Assembly (NCBI GenBank): GCA_903830565.1
Contig: CAIKUF010000252.1
Location: forward strand, 1-54,119
From: an uncultured bacterium
Lineage (GTDB): Bacteria > Pseudomonadota > Gammaproteobacteria > Burkholderiales > Burkholderiaceae_C
Reading direction: 5' to 3'
DNA: 54,119 bases
Below the pieces are notes generated by a model that ran no database searches, was not told the origin of the DNA, and saw nothing but the letters and a program-made list of their open reading frames with translations. Positions 28,207 through 38,052 of the stretch are shown here, piece after piece (position 1 is the stretch's first letter; every line of letters starts with the position of its first letter). The translations under genes were made by a program, and so were the position numbers.

Positions 28207-30526
28207 ATGAACCGAAGAACGTTCCTGGTCGCGGCCAGCATCGCCGGTGGCGGCTTCCTGGTCGGTTGCACGAGTTCCTCGCGCCAGCAGTTGCGCAGCG
28301 GCGCGTTGCCGCTGCGCGATGGCCAGATCGCGCTCAACGGCTGGGTCAAGGTGTCGCCAGACGGCAGCGTCACCGCGCTGATCGGCAAGTCCGAGATGGG
28401 CCAGGGCGTGCAGACCGCGTTGATGATGCTCGTCGCCGAAGAACTGGATTGCGGCTGGCCGGCCATGCGCTTCGAGACCTCGGGCGTCGATCCCTTGTAC
28501 GGCAACGTCGCCGGCCTCGCCGAGGGCGTACCGTTCCGCCCCGACGACGACGGCGCCGCAGCGCGCAGCATGCGCTGGGTAATGACCACTGTGATGCGCC
28601 AGATGGGCTTCATGATGACCGGCGGCTCGTCCAGCGTGAAGGACCTGTGGCTGCCGATGCGCGAGGCCGCGGCCGTCACCCGCGCGACGCTGGTGGAGGC
28701 CGTGGCGCACTCTTGGTCGGTGCCCCCCGCGCAGGTCAGCGTCAGCGAAGGTGTCTTCAGCGGCCCGGGCGGTAAGACGATGAAGCTCGGCGATGCTGTC
28801 AGGCTGCTCGGTGCGAACCCGAAGCCGGCGTCGGAATTCACGCTCAAGTCGCCAGCGCAATTCACGCTCATCGGCAAGCCCATCCCGCGCAACGACGCAT
28901 CGGCGAAGACCGAGGGCAGCGCCATCTTCGGCATCGACGTGAAGCGCCCCGGCATGCTCTACGCCGCGGTGCGGATGTCGCCGGTGCTCGGCGGGCAGGT
29001 CCAGTCCTTCGATGCCGTCAAGGCCAAAGCGCTGCCCGGCGTCGCCGGTGTCGTGCGCTTCGAAGGCGCAAACGGCGGCAGCGGCGGTGTCGCGGTGGTC
29101 GCCGATCGCTATTGGCGCGCGTTCAAGGCGCTCGATGCCGTCGATGTTCACTTCGCCGATGGGCCGATGGCGGGCGTCTCCAGCAGTGCAATCGCCGAGC
29201 AGTTCGCGAAGACGCTGGACAGCGAAGAAGGCTTCAGCTACTGGAAGATCGGCGACGCCAACGCCGTTCTGGCGGCCAGCCCACGCAAGATCGAAGCCGA
29301 GTACCGCGCACCCTTCCTCGCCCATGCGACGATGGAGCCGATGAACTGCACCGTCGAGTACCGCGGCGACAGTGCGACAGTCTGGGCACCAACGCAGACA
29401 CCGGGCTTCGCGCGCCGCGCCGCGGCCAAGGCACTGGACCTGCCGGAGGAGAAGGTCGAAGTTCACGTCACCTACCTGGGTGGCGGCTTCGGCCGCCGGC
29501 TGGAGTCGGACTTCGTCGGTCAGGCCGCGGCGGTCGCGAAGAGCTTCCCCGGCAAGCCGGTGCAGTCGCTCTGGAGCCGCGAAGAGGACATGCGGCACGA
29601 CTTCTACCGCCCAGCCTGCGTATCACGCTTCGCGGCTGCGCTCGACGAGCAGGGGCGCATCGCCGCCTGGCGCAACGTCTCGGCCGGCCAGGCCATCGTC
29701 CCCGGTTACCTGCCGCGCAATGCGGGCATGCCGGGCATGGGGCCGGACAAGACGGCGTCGGAAGGCGCGTTCGATCAGGCCTACGAGTTCCCGGCCGTGC
29801 GCGTCGGGCATGTCACCGCCCCGCTGCCGGTGCCGGTGGGCTTCTGGCGCAGCGTCGGTCATTCGCACCAGGCCTTCTTCAAGGAAGGCTTCGTCGACGA
29901 ATGCGCGCACGCTGCCGGCGCCGACCCGCTGCGCTACCGCCTCGCGCTGCTGGCGAACCATCCACGTCACCGTGCGGTGATCGAGCTTGCCGCCGCCAAG
30001 GCCGGCTGGGGCGCACCGCTGGCCGATGCGAGCGACGGCGCGAAGAAGGCGCGCGGCATCGCGCTGCACGAGTCGTTCGGCTCCATCGTCGCCGAGGTGG
30101 CCGAGGTGTCGCTGAGCGCCGACGGCCGGATCCGCGTCCATCGCGTCGTGTGCGCGATCGACTGCGGCCTGGTCGTCAACCCGAACATCGTCGCCCAGCA
30201 GATCGAGAGCTCGGTCGTCTTCGGCATCACGTCGGCGCTGTACGGCCGCATCGACATCGAGGGCGGCCGCGTCAAGCAAGGCAACTTCCACGAGTACGCG
30301 CTACTGAGGCTGAACGAAGTACGTGTTCACGGGGTACCCCGTGAACACGTACCTGAACGAATGCCCGCAGATCGAGTGCCACATCGTCGCCAGCAGCGCC
30401 GCACCCGAGGGCGTGGGCGAGCCCGGCGTGCCGCCGGTGGCGCCGGCGCTCGCCAACGCCCTGTTCGCGCTCACCGGCAAGCGCCTGCGCAGCCTGCCGC
30501 TGGCGCTGCCTGAGGAACCGCCATGA
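28207..30526 (+). pseudogene. iorB: Molybdopterin-binding large subunit of an isoquinoline-oxidoreductase-like hydroxylase, frameshifted
   Basis: Large subunit of a two-subunit xanthine-oxidase-family enzyme (IorB type). A Tat signal (MNRRTFLVAASIAGGGFLVGC) sends it to the periplasm; GAGGTGAGG precedes the ATG. Molybdopterin motifs include SEMGQGVQTAL, GGGFGRR and RSVGHSHQAFFKE. The frame is normal up to LLRLNE (30318). There a 43-bp palindromic insertion plus duplicated target shifts it, and the reading frame then ends at 30513 in Arg-rich nonsense. The authentic tail ([25 protein letters not shown] and onward to 30526, overlapping the next start as ATGA) continues in the +1 frame. The lost tail contains GVGEPG, which holds the catalytic glutamate in this enzyme family. 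Unless the ribosome bypasses the insert, the enzyme should be inactive. Confidence 0.88.
30310..30361. repeat. 34-bp perfect palindrome flanked by 9-bp direct repeats
   Basis: CTGAACGAA occurs at 30310-30318 and again at 30353-30361. Between them 30319-30352 is a perfect palindrome whose 17-bp arm is GTACGTGTTCACGGGGT. Deleting one repeat and the palindrome (43 bp) restores the interrupted reading frame exactly. The structure is that of a target-site duplication around a minimal inverted-repeat element. Confidence 0.9.
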
Positions 30527-30981
30527 CGACACTCCACATCAACGGCCAGGCCCGGGAACTCACGATCGACCCGGGGACGCCGCTACTCTGGGTCCTGCGC
30601 GACGAGCTCGCGCTAACGGGCACCAAGTTCGGCTGCGGCATGGCCTTGTGCGGCGCCTGCACGGTGCACGTGGACGGCGTGCCCACGCGCGCCTGCGTGA
30701 CGCCGGCCGATGCGCTGGAGGGCAAAAGAATCACGACCATCGAAGGCGCGTCGGACGCCACCTTCGCCGCGGTCAAGGCGGCCTGGGTGGCGCTGGACGT
30801 GGCCCAGTGCGGCTACTGCCAGCCCGGGCAGGTGATGGCGGCCACGGCGCTGCTGCGCACCATTGCGCAGCCGAGCGACGACGACATCGACCGCGCGATG
30901 TCCGGCAACATCTGCCGCTGCGGCACCTACCCGCGCATCCGCGCCGCCATCCATGCGGCGGCGAAGAACCTGGCCGGCTGA
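30523..30981 (+). CDS. iorA: 2Fe-2S small subunit of the molybdenum hydroxylase
   Basis: A 152-residue IorA-type subunit with two [2Fe-2S] clusters. The plant-type ferredoxin site is [15 protein letters not shown] with a later Cys in TRACVTP; the second, helical cluster site is QCGYCQPGQ and CRCGTYPR. It passes electrons from the molybdenum centre to an external acceptor. It is intact, and its ATG overlaps the ancestral stop of the large subunit (ATGA at 30523-30526), confirming the original end of that gene. Without a functional large subunit its product would have no partner encoded here. Confidence 0.93.
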   Translation: MTTLHINGQARELTIDPGTPLLWVLRDELALTGTKFGCGMALCGACTVHVDGVPTRACVTPADALEGKRITTIEGASDATFAAVKAAWVALDVAQCGYCQPGQVMAATALLRTIAQPSDDDIDRAMSGNICRCGTYPRIRAAIHAAAKNLAG

Positions 30982-31088
30982 TCGCGGCACGCGATGCGGG
31001 CGCGCAGCCGTGCCGCCGCGCGGGCGTCATGATCGTCGGGCCGCGGGCCGCTCCCGCATAATCGAACGCGTTGCCCTTGATCCCACCG

Positions 31089-31489
<401 letters not shown>

Positions 31490-31493
<4 letters not shown>

Positions 31494-32191
31494 ACCAGGA
31501 TCTCTCCATCATCACCCTCGTGCTGCACGCGAGCCTCGTCGTGCAGATCGTCATGGCGGGGCTGCTCTTCGTCTCGCTGGCGAGCTGGAGCGTCATCTTC
31601 GGCAAGGTCTTCGCGCTGCGCGGCCTGCGCGCCGGCAATGACGAATTCGAGCGCGAGTTCTGGGCCGGAAAGAACCTCGCCGACCTCTACGACGGCGCGG
31701 CGCGCAAGACCCGCATGTCGCCGATGGAGCGCATCTTTGCCTCCGGCATGCGCGAATTCCTGAAGCTGCGCGAGCGCCGCGTCGCCGACAGCAGCACGCT
31801 GCTCGACGGCGCCCGCCGCGCGATGCGCGCGAGCTACCAGCGCGAGCTCGACGCGATCGAGTCCAACCTGTCGTTCCTGGCCTCGGTCGGCTCGGTGTCG
31901 CCCTACGTCGGCCTGTTCGGAACGGTGTGGGGCATCATGCATGCGTTCATCGGCCTGTCGAACCTGCAGCAAGTGACTCTGGCCACCGTCGCACCCGGCA
32001 TCGCCGAGGCATTGGTCGCGACCGCGATCGGCCTCTTCGCGGCGATCCCAGCGGTGATCGCTTACAACCGCTTCGCGCGCGACATCGACCGCTTCGCGAT
32101 CCAGCTCGAGACCTTCATCGAGGAGTTCTCGAACATCCTGCAGCGCAGCGCGAGCCAGGTCGCCCCGCCCGCCGCGGCGACGCCGCGCTGA
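31490..32191 (+). CDS. tolQ: TolQ inner-membrane proton-channel subunit
   Basis: A 233-residue TolQ/ExbB-family protein with three transmembrane segments (about residues 14-36, 128-150 and 163-185). Characteristic blocks are LASWSVIFGKVFALR, SNLSFLASVGSVSPYVGLFGTVWGIMHAF and TVAPGIAEALVATAIGLFAAIPAVIAYN. With TolR it forms the proton-driven motor that energises TolA during cell-envelope constriction. It overlaps ybgC (ATGA). Confidence 0.95.
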
Positions 32192-32200
32192 GGAATCACG

Positions 32201-32632
<432 letters not shown>

Positions 32633-32647
32633 AACGGTGTTGAAGCG

Positions 32648-33541
32648 ATGAGCACGCAGGCCCTGGACCGCGACGCGTTGATGCCCGGCGCAGCGCAGGG
32701 GCGGGCGAGCGGCATCGGCCTCTCGCTGCTGGTTCACGCGGGGCTCATCGTCGCGATCGCGTTCGGCGTCAGCTGGCGCAGCCGCACGCCCGAGGCGCAG
32801 CAGGCCGAGTTGTGGGCCGCGGTGCCACAGGCCGCCGCCCCGCGTGCGGCGGAGCCGCCGCCGGTGATCGAAGCCAAGCCACTGCCGCTGCCGCCGCCGG
32901 TCGCCAAGCCCGTGCCTCAGGTCGAAGAGCCAACGCCTGCGGCGCCCGACGCGCAGATCGCGATCGAGAAGGCCCGCATCGAGAAGTTGCGCAAGGAGCA
33001 GCAAGCCGCCGAGCGCGAACGCGAACGCAGGAAGCTCGAGGCCGAGAAGGCCGCTGCCGACAAACTCGCAGCGGAGAAGTTAACGCAACAGCAGGCCGAC
33101 GCGCTGAAGAGGCAACAGCAGGCCGAGGCGCAGAAGAAGCAGCAGGCGGCCGAGGAGCGCGCGGCCCAGCAGCGCGAAGCCGAACGCAAGAAGAACATCG
33201 AGCGCATGCTCGGCCAGGCTGGCGCGAGCGGGGACGCCGGCACCACCGGCACCGCGGCACAGTCGGCCGGCCCGTCGGCGAGCTACGCCGGACGCATCAA
33301 GGCGCGCATCCGCCCGAATATCGTCTTCGCCGACGAGGTGGCCGGCAACCCGACCGCCGAAGTCGAGGTTCGCGCCGCGCCCGATGGCACGATCGTGGGC
33401 CGCCAACTGGTCAAGAGCAGCGGCGTCGCCGCCTACGACAATGCGGTGCTGCGCGCCATCGACAAGACCGAGGTGCTGCCGCGCGACGTCGACGGCCGAG
33501 TGCCGGCGTCGCTGCTGCTGGTGTTTAGGATGCGCGACTGA
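32648..33541 (+). CDS. tolA: TolA envelope-spanning protein
   Basis: A 297-residue TolA. One N-terminal transmembrane helix (about residues 21-42), a Pro-rich stretch (about 60-100), a Lys/Glu/Ala/Gln-rich coiled coil (about 105-190) and a C-terminal TonB/TolA-like domain (YAGRIKARIRPNIVF to LLLVFRMRD) that reaches the outer-membrane side. It completes ybgC-tolQRA. tolB and pal, which usually follow, are not here; the next gene encodes an unrelated membrane protein. Confidence 0.93.
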   Translation: MSTQALDRDALMPGAAQGRASGIGLSLLVHAGLIVAIAFGVSWRSRTPEAQQAELWAAVPQAAAPRAAEPPPVIEAKPLPLPPPVAKPVPQVEEPTPAAPDAQIAIEKARIEKLRKEQQAAERERERRKLEAEKAAADKLAAEKLTQQQADALKRQQQAEAQKKQQAAEERAAQQREAERKKNIERMLGQAGASGDAGTTGTAAQSAGPSASYAGRIKARIRPNIVFADEVAGNPTAEVEVRAAPDGTIVGRQLVKSSGVAAYDNAVLRAIDKTEVLPRDVDGRVPASLLLVFRMRD

Positions 33542-33556
33542 CTCTCGTACCACGCC

Positions 33557-34141
33557 ATGGCCGACCCCCAGATCATCGGAGATGCCCAGTCCACCGCCGC
33601 GAAGGCAAGCAACAGCGATCTGCTGAGTCTGGAGCCCGGCCTCGTCGAGAACGCGCTCACGCAGGCGCTCCCGTTGCCCGACATCATGTTCGGCGGCGCC
33701 GTGCTTCTGCTCGTGATCATGACCCACGCACTCTGGATACGCATCATCACCGGCTCGTTCCTCAAACGCTTGGATCTCTTTCGCGTCCGCGCGTCGCTGT
33801 GGCGAGCCGATGTGCTGTTCGCCCTGGTTGTGATGGCGCTGCTCGCGCTTCACCTGACCGAGATCGTGATCTGGTCGGCGGCACTGATCTTCGGCAGTAT
33901 CGTCGACGGCTGGGGCAAGGCCGCATATTTCGCGGCCAACTGCTACACCGCGCTCGGCGAGCCGTTTGCGCTGCCGCACGCGTGGCGCATCGTGCCGCCG
34001 ATCATCGCCATCTCGGGCATCTTCACCTTCGCCTGGACGGCCAGCGTGCTGGTCGACTTCGTGTCGCGCTACAACGCCATTCGCGACGGCATCCTGGCCC
34101 GGCGCAATGCGCACGCCGACGCGCATCACCGCCTGCCCTGA
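33557..34141 (+). CDS. Membrane protein resembling a two-helix ion-channel pore
   Basis: A 194-residue protein with about three transmembrane segments (residues about 44-62, 83-108 and 143-170). The stretch YFAANCYTALGEPF-LPHAWRIVPPI-GIFTFAWTASVLV is laid out like the Ion_trans_2 pore family (pore helix, filter, last helix with FxW). However, the selectivity filter TxGYG of potassium channels is replaced by TALGEP, so potassium selectivity is unlikely. It starts 15 bp after tolA and may ride on that transcript. Function unknown. Confidence 0.7.
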   Translation: MADPQIIGDAQSTAAKASNSDLLSLEPGLVENALTQALPLPDIMFGGAVLLLVIMTHALWIRIITGSFLKRLDLFRVRASLWRADVLFALVVMALLALHLTEIVIWSAALIFGSIVDGWGKAAYFAANCYTALGEPFALPHAWRIVPPIIAISGIFTFAWTASVLVDFVSRYNAIRDGILARRNAHADAHHRLP

Positions 34142-34146
34142 GCGCC

Positions 34147-35601
34147 CTACAACATCGGTGCCACCAGCGATGCCGCCCCCTCGAGCAAGCGCTGGCGCGC
34201 AGGGCGCGCATGCCAGGCGGCGGCGTCCAGCGGCTTGGACTGGCGTGCATACGTGCGCTGCAACTCGCGCAGCGTGACGCTGAAGGCGCGGTCGTAGACG
34301 GCCAGCATGAGTTCGAAATTCAGGTGCAGGCTGCGCATGTCGAGGTTCACGGTGCCAAAGAGCGCGAAGCTGTCATCGACCGTCACGCTCTTGGTGTGCA
34401 GCAGGCCACCTTCGAACTGCAGGATGTGCGCGCCTGCCGCGAGCAATCCATCGAAGAAGTCGCGGCTCGCGTAGGTGACGAGCTTGGAGTCGTTGACGGC
34501 GGGCAGGATGATCGTCACCTTGACGCCGCGCAGCGCGGCGTTCTGCAGCGCGAGCACGAGCGCGGGATCGGGGACGAAGTACGGCGTCGTCAGCTCGATG
34601 CGCCGACCGGCGGTCGCAACCGCATCGACGAGAATGCGCAGGTTGGCCGAGGTGTCCACCCCCGGGCCGGAGGGGACGACCTGCACCAGCGCCTCGCCAC
34701 CGACCGCACGCCGGGCCGTGAACGCGGCCTCGCTGGAGGCGACGAAAGGCTCGCCGGTCTGCAGGTTCCAGTCGAACAAGAACACCGCGCGCAGCGCCGC
34801 CACTGCCGGCCCCTCGATGCGCGCCATCGCGTCGACCCACTCGCCGACGCCGGCATCCTGCTTGAAGTAGCGCGGGTCGACGAGGTTCATGCTGCCGGTG
34901 TAGGCGACGCGCTCGTCGACGACGACGATCTTGCGGTGCAGGCGCAGGTCGGCGCGCTGGAAGACGAGGCCCAGCAGGCCGAAGTCGAGCGCCACCTCGA
35001 GCCGGATGCCGGCCGCGCGCAGGCGCGCCGGCCACGTGGTCTTGAGGAAGGCCTTGCTTCCGAGGGCGTCGAGCAGCACGCGGCAGCGCACGCCGCGCGC
35101 GGCGGCGCGCTCGAGCGCAGTCGCGACGTCGTCGGCGGTGCCGCCGGCATTCCAGATGTAGAACGCCATGTCGATGCTCTCGTGCGCGGCGTCCAGGTCA
35201 CCGATGATGGCGCGCAGGATGGTCTCGGCACCGCCATGCAGTGCGAGCGTCGAGCCCTTGAGCACCGGCAGGCCGGCGGCTCGCTCAGCGAGCGCGGCCA
35301 GTCCGCGTTGCGCGGGTGGCAGCGCCGTCAGATCGGCCTCGTCGAGCTTCCACAGCGGCATCGCGACGGCCGGGAAGCTGAGGTAAAACGCGTGCGCACG
35401 TGCCAGCCGCTTGCGGCCGATCGGCCGCTCGCCGAACAGCAGGTAGAGCAGCAGACCGAGCAGCGGAACGCTGGCCACGAGCATCAGCCAGGCGAACGCG
35501 CTGCCGGGAGGCCGGCGGACCCAGATCACGCGCAGGCCGACTGCGATGACGATGCCGACGTGCGCTGCCAACCCCGCGGCTGCAATGATTGTTTCGTGCA
35601 T
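34147..35601 (-). CDS. cls: Cardiolipin synthase (phospholipase D superfamily)
   Basis: A 484-residue Cls with two N-terminal transmembrane helices (about residues 3-27 and 36-60) and two PLD catalytic motifs: HRKIVVVDERVAYTGSMNL and HTKSVTVDDSFALFGTVNLD, both complete HxKxxxxD. It condenses two phosphatidylglycerols to cardiolipin at the inner membrane. Length is normal. It converges with the channel-like gene (5 bp apart) and lies downstream of the DUF3047 gene on the same strand. Confidence 0.93.
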   Translation of the reverse strand: MHETIIAAAGLAAHVGIVIAVGLRVIWVRRPPGSAFAWLMLVASVPLLGLLLYLLFGERPIGRKRLARAHAFYLSFPAVAMPLWKLDEADLTALPPAQRGLAALAERAAGLPVLKGSTLALHGGAETILRAIIGDLDAAHESIDMAFYIWNAGGTADDVATALERAAARGVRCRVLLDALGSKAFLKTTWPARLRAAGIRLEVALDFGLLGLVFQRADLRLHRKIVVVDERVAYTGSMNLVDPRYFKQDAGVGEWVDAMARIEGPAVAALRAVFLFDWNLQTGEPFVASSEAAFTARRAVGGEALVQVVPSGPGVDTSANLRILVDAVATAGRRIELTTPYFVPDPALVLALQNAALRGVKVTIILPAVNDSKLVTYASRDFFDGLLAAGAHILQFEGGLLHTKSVTVDDSFALFGTVNLDMRSLHLNFELMLAVYDRAFSVTLRELQRTYARQSKPLDAAAWHARPARQRLLEGAASLVAPML

Positions 35602-35668
35602 CGCGGCAAGGGTTCCGCGATCACAGCGCCATCGAGACAGGGCGCATCGCCGTCGAGCACCGCACAGT

Positions 35669-36406
35669 TCAGGGTTGCAGGACGATGTTGGCGACGTAGC
35701 TCAGCGTGCGCGTACGCGTGTTGTCGGCGTCGGCGCCAACCGCGACGCCGATGATGGGCGGCACCTTGGCGCTTTCGTCGCCGAACAGCTTGGTGAAATC
35801 GGCAATCACGTCGCGCCGCTCGGACTTCCACTGGCGCAGGCGCGCCGGGCCGCTCTCGAGGACGATGTAGCGCATGCGGCGCGTGAACGCATTGTCGAGT
35901 GCGGTGCCGACCGGCAGGTTGGTGTCCCACACGTAGCACACGGTCGCCGTCGGCAAGGGCTCGGTCGACTTGCTCTGTGCGATCTTGTGCAACTGGCGTT
36001 CGACGAAGGGCACCTGGTCGAGCGGCATGTCGAAGAACACGCAGACCTTGACCGCCGTGTCGTCGCCCTGCTTGGTGCGCAGGTCGGCGGCGGCCGCCGG
36101 CACGTCGACCCGCCATTGCCAGGACAGCGTCGCGCTCGGCGCAGCGCTGCGCAGTGGGTGTGCGAGGTTGCCGTAGGACTCTTCGGCCTCAACGCGCAGC
36201 GCCTTGCGGCCATCGAGTTCGACCACCGAGAAACGGGTGTACGGCTTGGTCTGCCCAGGCAGGCCGATCACATGCCAGGGCGGCGGTGCATCGGGACCGG
36301 ACTCGGTGAACGGTGTCAGCAGGTTCGCATCGGCGGCGAGCACTGGTGCTGCGGCGGCGAGGCAAGCCATCACGAAGAGACAGCGAAGCGATAAACGAAT
36401 GGGCAT
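35669..36406 (-). CDS. Exported DUF3047 protein
   Basis: A 245-residue secreted protein with a clear signal peptide (RLSLRCLFVMACLAAAAPVLA-AD). The body matches DUF3047: LSWQWRVD, GDDTAVKVCVFFDM, VCYVWDTNLPVGT, RYIVLESGPARLRQW and IIGVAVGADADNT. It is beta-rich and carbohydrate-binding-like in feel, but no function is established. GGAGG stands 7 bp before the ATG. It lies within a minus-strand run with lipid genes. Confidence 0.87.
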   Translation of the reverse strand: MPIRLSLRCLFVMACLAAAAPVLAADANLLTPFTESGPDAPPPWHVIGLPGQTKPYTRFSVVELDGRKALRVEAEESYGNLAHPLRSAAPSATLSWQWRVDVPAAAADLRTKQGDDTAVKVCVFFDMPLDQVPFVERQLHKIAQSKSTEPLPTATVCYVWDTNLPVGTALDNAFTRRMRYIVLESGPARLRQWKSERRDVIADFTKLFGDESAKVPPIIGVAVGADADNTRTRTLSYVANIVLQP

Positions 36407-36429
36407 GGTGACCTCCGGCTACAGACGAC

Positions 36430-36655
36430 AGGCGCCGAACGGCGCAGCGCGACCGATCGTAAACGAGATGCAGGAATGCCGTCTCGGCGCGGCGTTCACC
36501 CGCGTCGCCAGCCATGAGAGCGCGCCGCTCATTCGAGCAATCGCCTGGGCGCGCGCGGATCGCGTCCAGATTCAGACAGCGCTCGAGGCCGAAGCCGAAG
36601 TACGCGACGACGGCAGCGCGAGCACCGCGGCCAGGATCAGCTTCTTCTGGTGCAT
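36430..36655 (-). pseudogene. Decayed N-terminal remnant of a TVP38/TMEM64-family membrane protein
   Basis: Reading the minus strand from an ATG at 36655, MHQKKLILAAVLAL is followed, after a one-base shift, by VVAYFGFGLERCLNLDAIRA. Together these resemble the N-terminus of TVP38/TMEM64 (DedA-superfamily) proteins. Another shift allows ALSWLATRVNAAP and then TAFLHLVY before all similarity is lost. At least two frameshifts and a missing C-terminal two thirds make it a pseudogene. It lies 14 bp downstream of the CDP-alcohol transferase, a common TVP38 neighbour. The assignment is by eye and tentative. The gap 36407-36669 holds nothing else. Confidence 0.4.
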
Positions 36656-36669
36656 GCGCAGGATGGTCG

Positions 36670-37275
36670 TTAGCCAAAGCACTGCCAGCCGGCGGCCAGG
36701 CGGGTCGCGATCGTCACCGCGCACAGCGCCGCGAAGCCGTAGGCCCACAGCGCGAAGTGCTGCGGCCACACGCACATCAGCACGAAGCAGGCGAGCGTCT
36801 CGGTCGCCTCGGTCAGCCCGCCCAGGTAGTACAGGCCCTTGGCGGGATAGGCGCTGCTGGCCATCTGGCGCCGCTCGGCCATCACCGCGAAGGCCAGGAA
36901 GCTGGATGCGGTGCCGATGAACGCCGCCAGCAGCACCGCCGCCGGCAACGCGTTGGCCGAAGGCTCGGCGATCGCGAACGCGAGCGGGATGCTGGCGTAG
37001 AAGATGAAGTCGAGCGCGATGTCGAGGAAGGCGCCGCGATCGGTGGGCCTGGTGAGCCGGGCCACGGCGCCGTCCAGCCCGTCGGCAAGCCGGCTCGTGA
37101 GCAGCAGCGCCAGACCCCAGCCGAAGCGATGCTGCGCGATGGCCAGCGCAGCCGCCATGCCGATGGCGAACCCGGACCAGGTCACCGCATCGGCGCCGAT
37201 GCCGGCGCGCACCAGCCGCGTGGCGATGCGGTTCAAGCCCGGCTTGAGGGCGGCGATGGCGTAGCGGTCGAGCAT
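36670..37275 (-). CDS. CDP-alcohol phosphatidyltransferase family protein
   Basis: A 201-residue integral membrane transferase with about five or six transmembrane segments. The CDP-alcohol motif is present as DGAVARLTRPTDRGAFLDIALD, with all three Asp and the Gly, but seven rather than eight residues between AR and G. It would transfer a phosphatidyl group from a CDP-activated donor to an alcohol; the acceptor is unknown. It starts 12 bp after bufC, so it looks like the fourth gene of the bufferin operon. Confidence 0.85.
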   Translation of the reverse strand: MLDRYAIAALKPGLNRIATRLVRAGIGADAVTWSGFAIGMAAALAIAQHRFGWGLALLLTSRLADGLDGAVARLTRPTDRGAFLDIALDFIFYASIPLAFAIAEPSANALPAAVLLAAFIGTASSFLAFAVMAERRQMASSAYPAKGLYYLGGLTEATETLACFVLMCVWPQHFALWAYGFAALCAVTIATRLAAGWQCFG

Positions 37276-37287
37276 GCGCCCGGAGCG

Positions 37288-38052
37288 TCAGGCGTCCATC
37301 ACGAGGACGGCTTGCAGCCAGTGACAGCGCAAGGCATCGGCGAGCCAGGTCGTGAAGTCAAAGCCCTCGCCGGCCGCCGTCAATGCCTGCGCCAGACTGA
37401 CGCCACGCGCCTGTGCCTGCATGAAGGCCAGGCCACGGGCGTCGATGGCCCGAACCGCGCCGCGCCAACCGTCGCGCGACACGACGATCGACTCGCCGGT
37501 TCCACGCTGCATGCGCTCGCGCACGGCAGCGAACGCGGCCTCGTCGCCGGCGGCGTGGGCAGCGTGGATGCTCGCCAGCGGCCAGCGCGAGGTGAACAAG
37601 GCGAGGCCGGGCATCGGGCGCAGGCGCAGGCGCGCCGGGTCGGTGCCTTGCAACAGCATCAGCGACGCGGCATCGGCCACGGCATCGGCGGCGCGCTTGC
37701 AGCGATGCAGAGCGAGGTCCATCCATGCGCAGTCCGCCAGGTATGGCCATGCTGAAAGGCCCGCGTGGTTCGCGATCCACTCGGGCAGCGCGGCACCCCA
37801 CTCGCCCAAGTCACCACGCTGCGGCGGATGCGCGTGCCAGAACTCGCGCGCGAGTTGCGCGAAGTCGTCTGCGCCGAGCAGCGCGCGCAGCGTCGGGCAG
37901 GCGACGCCGAGCGCGCGCACGGCCGACGCATGCGCATTGGCGCGATACGCGAGCAGGCCGGGCAGCGCCGATGCTTGGGCCTCGGGCGCAACGAGCGCTG
38001 CAATCAGGGCCCGCTGCCGACGCCCCTCGTCGTGATGAAGCTCGTCGTTCAT
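37288..38052 (-). CDS. bufC: BufC/HvfC-type RiPP maturation partner (DUF2063)
   Basis: A 254-residue protein whose N-terminal half is the DUF2063 module (LLAYRANAHASAVRALGVACPTLRALLGADDFAQLAREF and HPPQRGDLGEWGAALPEWI). In bufferin and HvfABC systems this protein presents the precursor peptide to the multinuclear iron oxygenase BufB. The ATG at 38052 overlaps the bufB stop (ATGA). The C-terminal half is variable. Assignment rests on the intact A-B-C gene order as well as the domain. Confidence 0.88.
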   Translation of the reverse strand: MNDELHHDEGRRQRALIAALVAPEAQASALPGLLAYRANAHASAVRALGVACPTLRALLGADDFAQLAREFWHAHPPQRGDLGEWGAALPEWIANHAGLSAWPYLADCAWMDLALHRCKRAADAVADAASLMLLQGTDPARLRLRPMPGLALFTSRWPLASIHAAHAAGDEAAFAAVRERMQRGTGESIVVSRDGWRGAVRAIDARGLAFMQAQARGVSLAQALTAAGEGFDFTTWLADALRCHWLQAVLVMDA

